A stretch of 8,021 nucleotides of DNA, from NCBI GenBank assembly GCA_002420105.1, contig DIHJ01000001.1, positions 1-8,021 on the forward strand. The letters run 5' to 3'. The notes under the pieces were generated by a model. That model ran no database searches, was not told where the DNA came from, and saw nothing but the letters and a program-made list of their open reading frames with translations. Source of the DNA: Nitrospira sp. UBA5699. GTDB lineage: Bacteria > Nitrospirota > Nitrospiria > Nitrospirales > Nitrospiraceae. Both the position numbers and the translations under genes were made by a program. Below, one piece after another: positions 1 through 6,574 of this stretch (its first letter is position 1; each line of letters opens with the position of its first letter).

Positions 1-204
1 GGCGGACGGAAAAACAAGGCGCGGGTCCCGCGGGAACGGTCCCGGCAACCAGCCCCACCGTGTTCACTTCACCCATCCTCCGATGGCGAGCACTGTTCGA
101 CGGTCCGTTCGGGCGACGTCGCGAACGGAACGGCGGAGCCACGCAGCGACGGGCTCTGCGTTGTCATCCGTCGCCGAAGCGGCGGCCCGCCATCCGCCTC
201 TCGT
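1..204. other. Unassigned 5' stretch upstream of ispA
   Basis: No gene can be assigned with confidence. All three + frames are open for much of the stretch: frame 2 runs from the window edge to a TGA at 206-208, and frame 3 runs straight into ispA. None gives a recognisable protein. The frame-2 reading could be the C-terminal tail of a gene starting outside the window; xseB often precedes ispA in bacteria, but I see no motif that supports it. A hairpin with 7-bp arms (105-111 / 122-128, CCGTTCG/CGAACGG) is present without a following T-run, so it is not a convincing terminator. Confidence 0.3.
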
Positions 205-234
205 TTGACACGTCCGAAGGCCTTTTGTTACTCT
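205..234 (+). promoter_or_regulatory. Sigma-70-type promoter for ispA
   Basis: A perfect -35 box TTGACA (205-210) is followed after 18 bp by TACTCT (229-234), with a TGn extended -10 at 226-228. Transcription would start near 241, giving a leader of about 38 nt before the ATG at 279. This placement argues against any ispA start upstream of 241. The -10 hexamer itself matches consensus at only three positions, so the perfect -35 and the TGn carry the call. Confidence 0.6.
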
Positions 235-278
235 GCGCGCCGGTTCATCGCCTGTCGGGCAATCGCCGTTTCATCCCC

Positions 279-1169
279 ATGAATATCAAGGACTATCTCG
301 AACACAAACGGATTGAAGTCGATCGCTATCTGGACCAGGTGAGCCCGCCGGCGACGACGCCGCCCACGACGCTCCACGAGAGCATGCGGTACAGCCTGAT
401 GGCGGGCGGGAAACGGGTGCGGCCGATCCTCACGATCGCCGCCGCGGAGGCGCTGGGCCAAACACCGCCGGGATTGATGGCGGTCGCCTGCTCGCTGGAG
501 CTCATCCACACCTACTCGTTGATCCACGACGACCTGCCCTCGATGGACAACGACGACTTCCGGCGGGGCAAACCGACCAACCACAAGGTCTATGGCGAAG
601 CCATGGCGATCCTGGCCGGCGATGCCCTGCTGACCATGGCGTTCGATCTGATCAGCCGTCCGGACCTCATGAAAGGCTGCGATCCGGTGCGGCAGGTGCG
701 GCTGATTCAGGAACTTGCCTACGGCTCCGGCAACCTGGGCATGGTCGGCGGGCAGGTGTTCGACATTCAGGCGGAAAACAAAGACATCGACTTACCGACA
801 TTGCAGAACATTCATAAGCATAAAACCGGCATGTTGATTCGGGCAGCCGTTCGGATGGGTGCGATCGCCGCTGGGGCGGACGACCGGCAGCTCGACGACA
901 TGACCGGCTACGCCGAGGACATCGGGCTGGCCTTCCAGATCGCGGACGACGTCTTGAACGTCACGGGCACGCGCGAGGAACTCGGCAAGAACCCCAACAC
1001 CGATGCGGAGCGCGGCAAGAAGACCTACCCGACGTTCTACGGCGTGGACGGTGCCAGAAAACTGGCCGATGACTGTGTCGCGCGCGCAATCAACCGGCTG
1101 TCGTCGTTCGGCCCTTCCGCCGATCCGCTGCGCGAGATCGCGCGGTACATCACCGCGCGGCGCAACTAG
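279..1169 (+). CDS. ispA: Polyprenyl (farnesyl) diphosphate synthase
   Basis: Cytosolic trans-prenyltransferase, 296 aa, condensing IPP with DMAPP/GPP to make FPP, the precursor of squalene/hopanoids and carotenoids. Visible signatures: GGKRVRP (residues 43-49, IPP binding), first Asp-rich motif DDLPSMD (84-90) followed by RRGKPT (95-100), KT (182-183), and second Asp-rich motif DDVLN (223-227). The fifth residue of the second motif is Asn rather than Asp, a variant I recall in other bacterial members. Tyr79, five residues before the first motif, is the aromatic residue typical of FPP rather than longer products. The ATG at 279 is chosen because it gives the normal family length (MNIKDYLEHKR) and lies downstream of a promoter; the frame is open back to a GTG at 60, but those 73 residues look non-coding. 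No clear Shine-Dalgarno sequence is visible. hpnA follows after 123 bp. GGPP synthase activity cannot be excluded from sequence alone. Confidence 0.93.
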   Translation: MNIKDYLEHKRIEVDRYLDQVSPPATTPPTTLHESMRYSLMAGGKRVRPILTIAAAEALGQTPPGLMAVACSLELIHTYSLIHDDLPSMDNDDFRRGKPTNHKVYGEAMAILAGDALLTMAFDLISRPDLMKGCDPVRQVRLIQELAYGSGNLGMVGGQVFDIQAENKDIDLPTLQNIHKHKTGMLIRAAVRMGAIAAGADDRQLDDMTGYAEDIGLAFQIADDVLNVTGTREELGKNPNTDAERGKKTYPTFYGVDGARKLADDCVARAINRLSSFGPSADPLREIARYITARRN

Positions 1170-1255
1170 CGCTGCGCGGGCAAGCGGTCAGAGGTACGCG
1201 GCACGTGGCGGTTCAGTATGGTTTAGCCCCATGCTGGTTTGCATGATACCTCTAG

Positions 1256-1276
1256 CCCCTCACCCCTCACCCCTCA
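1256..1276. repeat. Three tandem CCCCTCA heptamers
   Basis: Three perfect copies of CCCCTCA occupy 1256-1262, 1263-1269 and 1270-1276, ending 16 bp before the hpnA start codon. They lie in the 123-bp ispA-hpnA gap, just right of a 7-bp inverted repeat (AGAGGTA 1190-1196, TACCTCT 1247-1253). The heptamer frame is not in a plausible coding context, so this looks like a small intergenic microsatellite. Confidence 0.8.
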
Positions 1277-1292
1277 CCTGCGCACGAGTGCA

Positions 1293-2276
1293 ATGAAAGT
1301 CTTAGTCACAGGCGCGACCGGATTCGTCGGCGGAGCCGTGGCGCGCGCGCTCGTCCGTGCCGGCGACGACGTCCGCGTGCTCGCCCGCCCCGATTCGGAT
1401 CTCCGGAACCTGGAAGGGCTGCCGGCGGAACGGGTTCCCGGCGACCTGCGCGACCAGGCCTCCTTGCGCAAGGCCCTGACCGGCTGCCGGCACCTCTACC
1501 ACGTGGCGGCCCACTATGCCCTGTGGGCCAAGGACCCGTCGATCTTCTACGACATCAACGTGACCGGCACCAGGAATCTCCTGGAGGCGGCCCGCGCAAT
1601 CGGCATCGAACGCACGGTCTATTGCAGCACGATCGGCGCGATCGGCTTGCCGCCGGACGGCGGCCTCGGCACGGAGGACACGCCCGTTTCGCTCGATCAG
1701 ATGGCCGGTCACTACAAACGATCGAAATATCTGGCGGAGCAGGAAGTGTTGAAGCTGGCCAAGGAAGGCCTGCCGGTGGTGATCGTGAACCCGAGCGCCC
1801 CGGTCGGCGAAGCCGACGTGAGACCGACCCCCACCGGCCAGGTGATCGTCGATTTCATGAAGGGCCGCATGCCGGCGTACATCGAAACCGGCATGAACAT
1901 CGTCGACGTCGACGACGTCGCGGCCGGACATCTCCTGGCCATGCAGAAGGGTCGCCAGGGCGAGCGCTACATCCTCGGCTGCAGGAATCTGATGCTCCGG
2001 GAAGTGTTCGAGATTTTGAGCAGACTGACCGGGGTGAAAGCCCCGGCCGTCAAATTGCCGAGACTGGCCATCCTCCCCCTGGCCTATCTCAATCACTGGA
2101 TCGCGAACCTGACCGGCCGGCCGCCGAGGATCCCGCTCGAGGGCGTGAAGATGGCCAAGTACAAGATGCACTACGACTGCAGCAAGGCGATCCGCGAGCT
2201 CGGACTCCCGCAAACCCCGCCGGAAGTGGCGCTCGAAAAGGCGGTGCGATGGTTCCGCAACCACGGCTACGCGTGA
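1293..2276 (+). CDS. hpnA: Hopanoid-associated sugar epimerase (extended SDR), HpnA
   Basis: NAD(P)-dependent extended short-chain dehydrogenase/reductase, 327 aa. HpnA proteins are encoded with hopanoid genes and are linked to making or modifying the sugar-derived side chain of bacteriohopanepolyols; the exact reaction is not settled. Seen here: N-terminal Rossmann motif TGATGFVG (residues 6-13), acidic DLRD (51-54), YHVAAHYALW (69-78), NVTGTRNLLEAA (89-100), the catalytic S112/T113 region (YCSTIGAIG) and YKRSK (Y141, K145). The C-terminal part has NIVDVDDVAAGH (202-213) and the RNLMLREVFE stretch (231-240), which are usual in this family. The ATG at 1293 puts the Rossmann strand at the very N-terminus; an in-frame ATG at 1239 would add 18 residues encoded by the CCCCTCA repeat and is rejected. 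Only a weak GAG (1286-1288) serves as ribosome site. No squalene-hopene cyclase or other hpn gene lies in the window. Confidence 0.9.
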   Translation: MKVLVTGATGFVGGAVARALVRAGDDVRVLARPDSDLRNLEGLPAERVPGDLRDQASLRKALTGCRHLYHVAAHYALWAKDPSIFYDINVTGTRNLLEAARAIGIERTVYCSTIGAIGLPPDGGLGTEDTPVSLDQMAGHYKRSKYLAEQEVLKLAKEGLPVVIVNPSAPVGEADVRPTPTGQVIVDFMKGRMPAYIETGMNIVDVDDVAAGHLLAMQKGRQGERYILGCRNLMLREVFEILSRLTGVKAPAVKLPRLAILPLAYLNHWIANLTGRPPRIPLEGVKMAKYKMHYDCSKAIRELGLPQTPPEVALEKAVRWFRNHGYA

Positions 2277-2285
2277 ACCCAATTC

Positions 2286-2366
2286 GAAATGTGGAATGAG
2301 CAATGGTGATTGACTTACTTTTTGACTTGTCGGCAAACATTCCACATTCACCATTCCACATTTCAC
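2286..2366. repeat. GAAATGTGGAATG inverted and tandem repeat between hpnA and cruF-like gene
   Basis: A perfect 13-bp inverted repeat, GAAATGTGGAATG (2286-2298) and CATTCCACATTTC (2352-2364), encloses 53 bp. The right side is itself a near-tandem duplication: CATTCCACATT occurs at 2338-2348 and again at 2352-2362. Within the loop TTGACTT occurs twice 12 bp apart (2310-2316 and 2322-2328); both resemble -35 boxes, but neither has a convincing -10 at 16-18 bp. The element is clearly richer in A/T than its neighbours and ends 4 bp before the next start codon. It could be a dispersed intergenic repeat or a regulatory structure. Confidence 0.75.
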
Positions 2367-2370
2367 ATTG

Positions 2371-3204
2371 ATGGAAATCCTCGCGTTATTCATCAAGACC
2401 ATCCTGCTCCGTCCCTACGTGTTTCTGTTCCTCGCCGCGTTTCTTTTTGCCGCCGTCAGGCTGATCGGCTGGCCGAGAACCTGGCGCTTCTGGCTGATCA
2501 GCTGGATCACGGCCTTCGTCTGTGAGTTTTCCTCGACCAGAACCGGGATCCCGTTCGGCTGGTACTTCTACAACGGCTCGACGGTCGGGCAGGAACTCTA
2601 CCTCTCCAACATCCCGTTCATGGATTCGATTTCCTTCAGCTTCCTGCTCTATGCCGCCTATTGCACGGCGCTCTGTTTCCTGCTTCCCTCCGGCGATGCC
2701 GGCCCGCGGTCGCCGCTTCTGCCGCTCCGATTCGACGTGACGACCCGCACCGGGTGGCGCGCACTTTTCCTCAGCGCGCTGTTCTATGCCGCCATCGACA
2801 TGGTCATCGACCCGGTCGCCTTGCGCGGGGATCGGTGGTTCCTCGGCAAGATCTATTATTATCCCGATCCCGGCGCGCACTTCGGCGTACCCGTCGCCAA
2901 CTACGTCGGCTGGGCCGTCGTCGGACTGCTCTCTCTCTCGCTCTATTTTCCGCTGGACCGGCGCCTCCCCGCCCTGCCCGCGCAAGACCCGAGGACCGTC
3001 ACAGGCCGGCTCCTGCTCGGCGCGGGACTCTACTACGGAGTGCTCGCGTTCAACCTCGCGGTCACCTTCTGGATCGGCGAGGAACTGCTCGGAATGACCG
3101 GAACCTTGATGTTCCTGCTGCCGACCGCCTTGCTGCTGCTTCGATTGCTGGTTCGGCCGTGGCGCGCCCCGGCCGGTAGCAATAGGCCCGAGGACTTTGT
3201 ATAG
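2371..3204 (+). CDS. Carotenoid biosynthesis (CruF/DUF422-like) integral membrane protein
   Basis: Polytopic membrane protein of 277 aa resembling the Caroten_synth family (PF04240). Characterised members (CruF, and archaeal bisanhydrobacterioruberin hydratase) hydrate the C-1',2' double bond of acyclic carotenoid ends. Family-like stretches are TGIPFGWYFYN (residues 58-68), IDMVIDPVALRGDRWFLG (142-159) and YYYPDPGAHFGVPVANYVGW (162-181). About seven hydrophobic segments can be seen, near 14-32, 38-52, 82-105, 129-147, 174-194, 212-234 and 241-263. The ATG at 2371 follows directly after the repeat element and has no Shine-Dalgarno sequence; a TTG sits immediately upstream. The cytochrome gene starts 10 bp downstream. 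Position after ispA and hpnA fits a role in isoprenoid pigments, but the exact substrate is not shown. No phytoene synthase or desaturase is in the window. Confidence 0.8.
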   Translation: MEILALFIKTILLRPYVFLFLAAFLFAAVRLIGWPRTWRFWLISWITAFVCEFSSTRTGIPFGWYFYNGSTVGQELYLSNIPFMDSISFSFLLYAAYCTALCFLLPSGDAGPRSPLLPLRFDVTTRTGWRALFLSALFYAAIDMVIDPVALRGDRWFLGKIYYYPDPGAHFGVPVANYVGWAVVGLLSLSLYFPLDRRLPALPAQDPRTVTGRLLLGAGLYYGVLAFNLAVTFWIGEELLGMTGTLMFLLPTALLLLRLLVRPWRAPAGSNRPEDFV

Positions 3205-3214
3205 TGATAGGTCC

Positions 3215-3829
3215 ATGAAGAAGAAGGTGATCGGTTTCATCCTCCTCGTCGTTCTGGCGGGCCTCGCCGCATCCGGTTGGGTCGGCTACCGGCTGTACAC
3301 GACCGGCTTCAGCGCCAAGACCGAACCGCACGTATTGGAAGTGATGATGGCGAGGCAGATCCGGCATCTCGCGATTCCGATCGAACAGCGCAATGCGCCG
3401 AACCCGGTCGCGCCGACGCCCGCCGTCCTGAAGGAGGCGCTGGCGCATTTCGCCGACCACTGCGCCACCTGCCATGCGAACGACGGCAGCGGGCAGACGC
3501 CGATCGGCAAGAACGTCTATCCCAAAGCCCCGGACCTGCGCCTGAGCGATACGCAATCCCTGTCGGACGGCGAACTCTTCTGGGTCATCCATAACGGCAT
3601 CCGGTTCACGGCCATGCCGGCCTGGGGCGAAGGGGAGCCGGAGAAGGATCTCGACAGCTGGAAGCTGGTGCACTTCATCCGCCACTTGCCCCGCCTGATG
3701 CCGGAAGAGCTCGAGGAGATGAAGTCGCTGAACCCCAAAACGAAGCACGAGATCGAGGAGGCCGCGGCCTTCGACAAGTTTTTGCAGGGAGACGACGCGG
3801 CGGCGCCCGCCGGCGGCCATCGTCATTAA
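3215..3829 (+). CDS. Membrane-anchored monohaem class I cytochrome c
   Basis: A 204-aa c-type cytochrome on the periplasmic side of the membrane. Residues 1-4 (MKKK) and a hydrophobic segment at about 5-24 form a signal anchor; there is no cysteine for lipid attachment. One haem-binding motif, CATCH (C83-C86-H87), is followed by DGSGQTPIG (90-98), and M134 in FTAMPAWG is the probable distal ligand. This arrangement fits the cytochrome_CBB3/class I fold. The C-terminus is charged, with a Gly/His-rich end (GGHRH). The ATG at 3215 is chosen because it leaves a normal signal sequence; an in-frame TTG lies at 3197 inside the preceding gene's end. The redox partner is unknown. It is tightly linked to the gene before it (10 bp) and after it (30 bp), so it is probably in the same transcript. 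Confidence 0.88.
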   Translation: MKKKVIGFILLVVLAGLAASGWVGYRLYTTGFSAKTEPHVLEVMMARQIRHLAIPIEQRNAPNPVAPTPAVLKEALAHFADHCATCHANDGSGQTPIGKNVYPKAPDLRLSDTQSLSDGELFWVIHNGIRFTAMPAWGEGEPEKDLDSWKLVHFIRHLPRLMPEELEEMKSLNPKTKHEIEEAAAFDKFLQGDDAAAPAGGHRH

Positions 3830-3842
3830 TTTCCTCTTTCAC

Positions 3843-3848
3843 AGGAGA
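3843..3848 (+). promoter_or_regulatory. Ribosome binding site AGGAGA for the DUF5666-like gene
   Basis: AGGAGA lies 11 nt before the ATG at 3860. It is one of the clearer Shine-Dalgarno sequences in the window and supports that start. Confidence 0.65.
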
Positions 3849-3859
3849 CCCGATTCACC

Positions 3860-4207
3860 ATGATTCACCGCCTCATACCGGTTTTCTTGCTGCTGTTCGT
3901 CTCGTCCGCGGCCTTCGCGCACGGCACCGGTCAGCACGTGCTCGGCACCGTCACCGCGATCGACGGCACGCATCTCGAGGTGAAATCGACGAAGGGCGGC
4001 CTTGTCGAGGTGCAGATCAATAAACAGACGCGATTCAAGGAAAAGGGCAACCCCAAGGGCACGAATCTGCCGGCGGTGGGCGACCGTGTGGTCGTCGAGG
4101 CCACGAAGGACAACAACGTGCTGACGGCGACCGAAGTCCATTTTTCCGCGGCCAGGAACGTGAAGCCCTCCGAGCCCGCTTCGGTCCAGGCGGCGCCGGC
4201 GCAATAG
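3860..4207 (+). CDS. Small exported DUF5666-like protein
   Basis: A 115-aa protein with a classical signal peptide (residues 1-20, MIHR then a hydrophobic core, ending AAFA). The mature part, about 95 aa, has a repeated beta-strand look: VLGTVTAIDGTHLEVKST (27-44), then VEVQINKQTRF (49-59), then AVGDRVVVEATKDNNVLTATEVHF. This resembles the short OB-like DUF5666 domain found in exported bacterial proteins of unknown function. If cleaved after Ala20, the mature protein starts with His (HGTGQH), which could be a metal ligand; this is inference only. The tail is Ala/Pro-rich. It follows the cytochrome gene by 30 bp and precedes the PF04020-like gene by 9 bp, suggesting a shared transcript. No enzymatic motif is visible. 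Confidence 0.72.
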   Translation: MIHRLIPVFLLLFVSSAAFAHGTGQHVLGTVTAIDGTHLEVKSTKGGLVEVQINKQTRFKEKGNPKGTNLPAVGDRVVVEATKDNNVLTATEVHFSAARNVKPSEPASVQAAPAQ

Positions 4208-4216
4208 GATCGCCCC

Positions 4217-4675
4217 GTGCAGATCGTACATTTCACCCAGCAGATGCAGGCTTCCCCGTTCAGCGGAGGCTTTCATGCGGCGCTCGTGCGGATACTCATT
4301 ACGGGTGTCGCCGTGTTCCTCGCCGTCGCCACCGTCCCCGGCATCGAGGCGGACAGCTTCGCGGCCGGCCTTGCCGCTGTGCTCGTGCTCACCGTCCTCA
4401 ACGTCATCCTCCGGCCGGTCCTCTTCGTGCTGACGCTGCCGTTGATCGTGCTGTCGCTCGGACTGTTCCTGGTCGTCCTGAACGCCCTGCTGCTCGAACT
4501 CACGGCCTATCTGGTCAAGGGCTTCACCGTGTCCGGCTTCTGGTCCGCCGCCGGCGGAGCGCTGGTGATCAGCGTCGTCACCGCCCTCCTCAACGTGGTC
4601 ATGGCGGACCGCCGCCAGGTCGAACTCCGCACCGAGGAACCGCGCCGGACGAAGATCATCAACCCCTCCGAGTAG
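4217..4675 (+). CDS. Four-helix membrane protein, PF04020 (phage-holin-4_2/YvlD) type
   Basis: A 152-aa small integral membrane protein with four hydrophobic segments (about 25-42, 46-64, 67-98 and 110-128) and a charged cytoplasmic-looking tail (MADRRQVELRTEEPRRTK). LTVLNVILRPVLFVLTLPL (58-76) is typical of PF04020, whose members are often called holin family proteins although no lysis role is shown for chromosomal copies. The GTG start at 4217 has AGGAT (4206-4210) 6 nt upstream, overlapping the previous stop codon. Family members usually begin right at the first helix, so an in-frame ATG at 4244 or GTG at 4286 are alternatives; the latter would give 129 aa. It ends the probable CruF-like/cytochrome/DUF5666 transcript. 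Confidence 0.78.
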   Translation: MQIVHFTQQMQASPFSGGFHAALVRILITGVAVFLAVATVPGIEADSFAAGLAAVLVLTVLNVILRPVLFVLTLPLIVLSLGLFLVVLNALLLELTAYLVKGFTVSGFWSAAGGALVISVVTALLNVVMADRRQVELRTEEPRRTKIINPSE

Positions 4676-4690
4676 GGCTCAGGCTTTTCA

Positions 4691-4719
4691 TTGAATTGCG
4701 CATCCGGCATTGCTACAAT
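4691..4719 (+). promoter_or_regulatory. Sigma-70-type promoter for the kinase-like gene
   Basis: TTGAAT (4691-4696) and TACAAT (4714-4719) are separated by exactly 17 bp, with a TGn extension (4711-4713). Transcription should start near 4726. The predicted start site places the upstream in-frame starts at 4691 (TTG, within the -35) and 4718 (ATG, within the -10) outside the message, which decides the start of the next gene. Confidence 0.72.
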
Positions 4720-4747
4720 GCCGAAATTCTTTTCCCGACCAGGATTG

Positions 4748-6574
4748 ATGGCACTGACAACTCCCCACGGCAAACAAGCCCCTGAAACGCAGCTCCAGCG
4801 GACGCTCACGTCGGTCTTGAACGAACTGCCGGTCGATTCCGCGCTGGCCGCCATCTTTCACCGCGAGAACGGCCCGCTCGTCGGCCACGCGGTGCGCGGC
4901 TTCACCGCCCGTGAGGCACAATCGATTCTCCGCACGCTCTCCGCACCGGCCTTCGTGTCCGCCGGCTCCCCGCAGGAGCAGGACGGCGGGCGGACCGTGC
5001 GGTTGCGCATGATCACGCCGGGCGCCAAATCCCTCCTCGGCGTGCCGCTCAAGTACCGGAATCGCACCTACGGCTTTCTGGTAATCGGCCGCAAAGAGAG
5101 CGCGAGCTTCACGAAAAAAGAGAAGACCGTGATGGATCAGGCCGGGGAGGACGTCACCAAGGCCCTGGACCGCGACGGCCTCTTCGGAATGGACGTCATC
5201 CTCAGTCGTCCCCTCGTGACGAACGAGCCGGTTCCCTCCGCCCCGACGGCCGCGGAAATGTTTGCCGCGCCGGTCTCCCAACTGACGCCGCAGGTGCAGG
5301 AACAGATCACCGCCCTGCTCACGGAGGCCAGCCAGATCGTGTCCTACGATCGCGCCTGGGTCTGTCACTACGATCCCATTGCGGGCAACGTCGAAGTGCT
5401 GGGCATGGCCGGCGATCTTAAGGGCGAACAAAAAGACAGCAAGAAAGACATGAAGCCGGGGCATCGCCTGGCGCTCGACAGTTCGGCCGCAGGCTGGGCG
5501 ATCCGGCACCGCAAGCCGCGGGTCGATCACGATCTGGCCTCGACCCAGGGCCGTTTTCTCGACCACAAGCAGCTGTTCAAAGACCGGTTCCAGTCCTCGC
5601 TGGTCTTCCCCTTTTTCGTCAGGGGGCAGGTCGGCGGCACGCTGACGTTGGCCTCACGCGAAGCGGGTCGGTATCAACCGACGGATGCGCGGACGCTCGA
5701 GCCGACGATTTTGAAGCTGGCCGATATTCTCCAGGCCCCCGCGCCGACGGCCGCCTCTCCGGCGCCCGCGTCCGGGCCCGGCGGAGCGCCCGCGTCGGCC
5801 GAAACCTCCGCCCCCGTCCCGTTGGAACCCATTATCCGCAAACAGGAACGGCAGGCCGCGATCGGCGAATTCAGCGCCTTCCTCGCGACCGAAGTGCGCG
5901 AGCCCCTCGGCTCCATCCGCGCCCAGCTGGAGGAGGTCACCGGAGAAGGCATCCTGGATTTCGATCCGCAGACGCGCGTCGAAAACGCCATGCGCGATCT
6001 GATCCGCGTCGAAGCGATCCTCAACGAGATTCTCGATTTTGCCAAGCCGCTGGAGCTCAACCGGCGTCTGGTCCGCGTCCCGGAAGTGATCGAAAGCGCG
6101 CTGACCGTCGTGGCCACGGATCTCGAAGTCACGAGAATCCACGTGGCCAAAGAGTACGCGCCCATCCTCGCGCCCGTGCGGGGGGATGAGGCCAAGCTCC
6201 AGCAGGTCTTCCTCAGCATCTTCAAGAATGCCTGCGAAGCGATGACCCCCGGAGGACAGCTCACGATTCAAGTCACGCAGCACCGCGCGGGCAAGGGGTT
6301 TGAGGACCAGATCGTCATCAAGAACGACGGAGCCCCCATCCCCGCAGAAATCGTCGACAAAGTGTTCGAGCCCTTTTTCACGACGAAACGGGCCGGAACC
6401 GGCCTGGGACTCGCGACGGTCAAGAAGATCGTCGAAGAACACGGGGGGTCCATCACCATCGGCAGCGCCCCCGGAGAAGGCACCACCGTGACGATCCGTC
6501 TCCCGGGCGTGAGCCGGGGCCCCGCCTTCCGGCACCGGAGCCGCGGGCGGCGCCCGCCTCGCCGGGGCAACTAG
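4748..6574 (+). CDS. Double-GAF histidine-kinase-like protein lacking the phospho-accepting His
   Basis: Cytoplasmic 608-aa protein without membrane segments. Order: a diverged GAF-like domain (about 15-145), a clear GAF domain (about 185-328), a Pro/Ala/Gly-rich linker (330-360), a HisKA-like helical hairpin (about 365-435) and a GHKL ATPase domain (about 475-586). The H-box reads AIGEFSAFLATEVREPLGSI (371-390): where typical kinases have A-H-E-[IV]-R-x-P-L, residue 381 is Thr (ACC, 5888-5890), and there is no His nearby. The N-box Asn is kept (FKNACEAM, N494); the G1 box is NDGAP (526-530) instead of DxGxG; the F-box EPFFTTK and G2 GTGLGL (550-555) are intact. Start ATG 4748 is set by the promoter and AGGA (4741-4744). 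The last 20 residues are Arg-rich and their DNA contains a GCGGGC/GCCCGC hairpin (6543-6557). No response regulator is adjacent. It is probably a pseudokinase, scaffold or diverged ATP-binding regulator. Confidence 0.85.
   Translation: MALTTPHGKQAPETQLQRTLTSVLNELPVDSALAAIFHRENGPLVGHAVRGFTAREAQSILRTLSAPAFVSAGSPQEQDGGRTVRLRMITPGAKSLLGVPLKYRNRTYGFLVIGRKESASFTKKEKTVMDQAGEDVTKALDRDGLFGMDVILSRPLVTNEPVPSAPTAAEMFAAPVSQLTPQVQEQITALLTEASQIVSYDRAWVCHYDPIAGNVEVLGMAGDLKGEQKDSKKDMKPGHRLALDSSAAGWAIRHRKPRVDHDLASTQGRFLDHKQLFKDRFQSSLVFPFFVRGQVGGTLTLASREAGRYQPTDARTLEPTILKLADILQAPAPTAASPAPASGPGGAPASAETSAPVPLEPIIRKQERQAAIGEFSAFLATEVREPLGSIRAQLEEVTGEGILDFDPQTRVENAMRDLIRVEAILNEILDFAKPLELNRRLVRVPEVIESALTVVATDLEVTRIHVAKEYAPILAPVRGDEAKLQQVFLSIFKNACEAMTPGGQLTIQVTQHRAGKGFEDQIVIKNDGAPIPAEIVDKVFEPFFTTKRAGTGLGLATVKKIVEEHGGSITIGSAPGEGTTVTIRLPGVSRGPAFRHRSRGRRPPRRGN

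Noticed and set aside
60..278. N-terminal extension of IspA from a GTG at 60
   Set aside because: The 73 residues are Arg-rich and unlike the family, and a TTGACA promoter lies inside them at 205-234.
1302..2402. Long open frame on the - strand opposite hpnA
   Set aside because: It mirrors the GC3-rich codons of hpnA, whose + strand product has clear family motifs; the - product has none.
4275..4457. Alternative gene starting at ATG 4275 behind a strong GGAGG
   Set aside because: The frame encodes a Ser/Pro/Arg-rich shadow product of about 60 residues, while the overlapping frame encodes a clear four-helix membrane protein.
4217..4675. Evidence for a prophage from the holin-like protein
   Set aside because: PF04020 proteins are common chromosomal membrane proteins, and no endolysin, structural or integrase gene is nearby.
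5654..6535. Long - strand open frames opposite the kinase-like gene
   Set aside because: They are antisense shadows of a high-GC gene with well-supported domains on the + strand.
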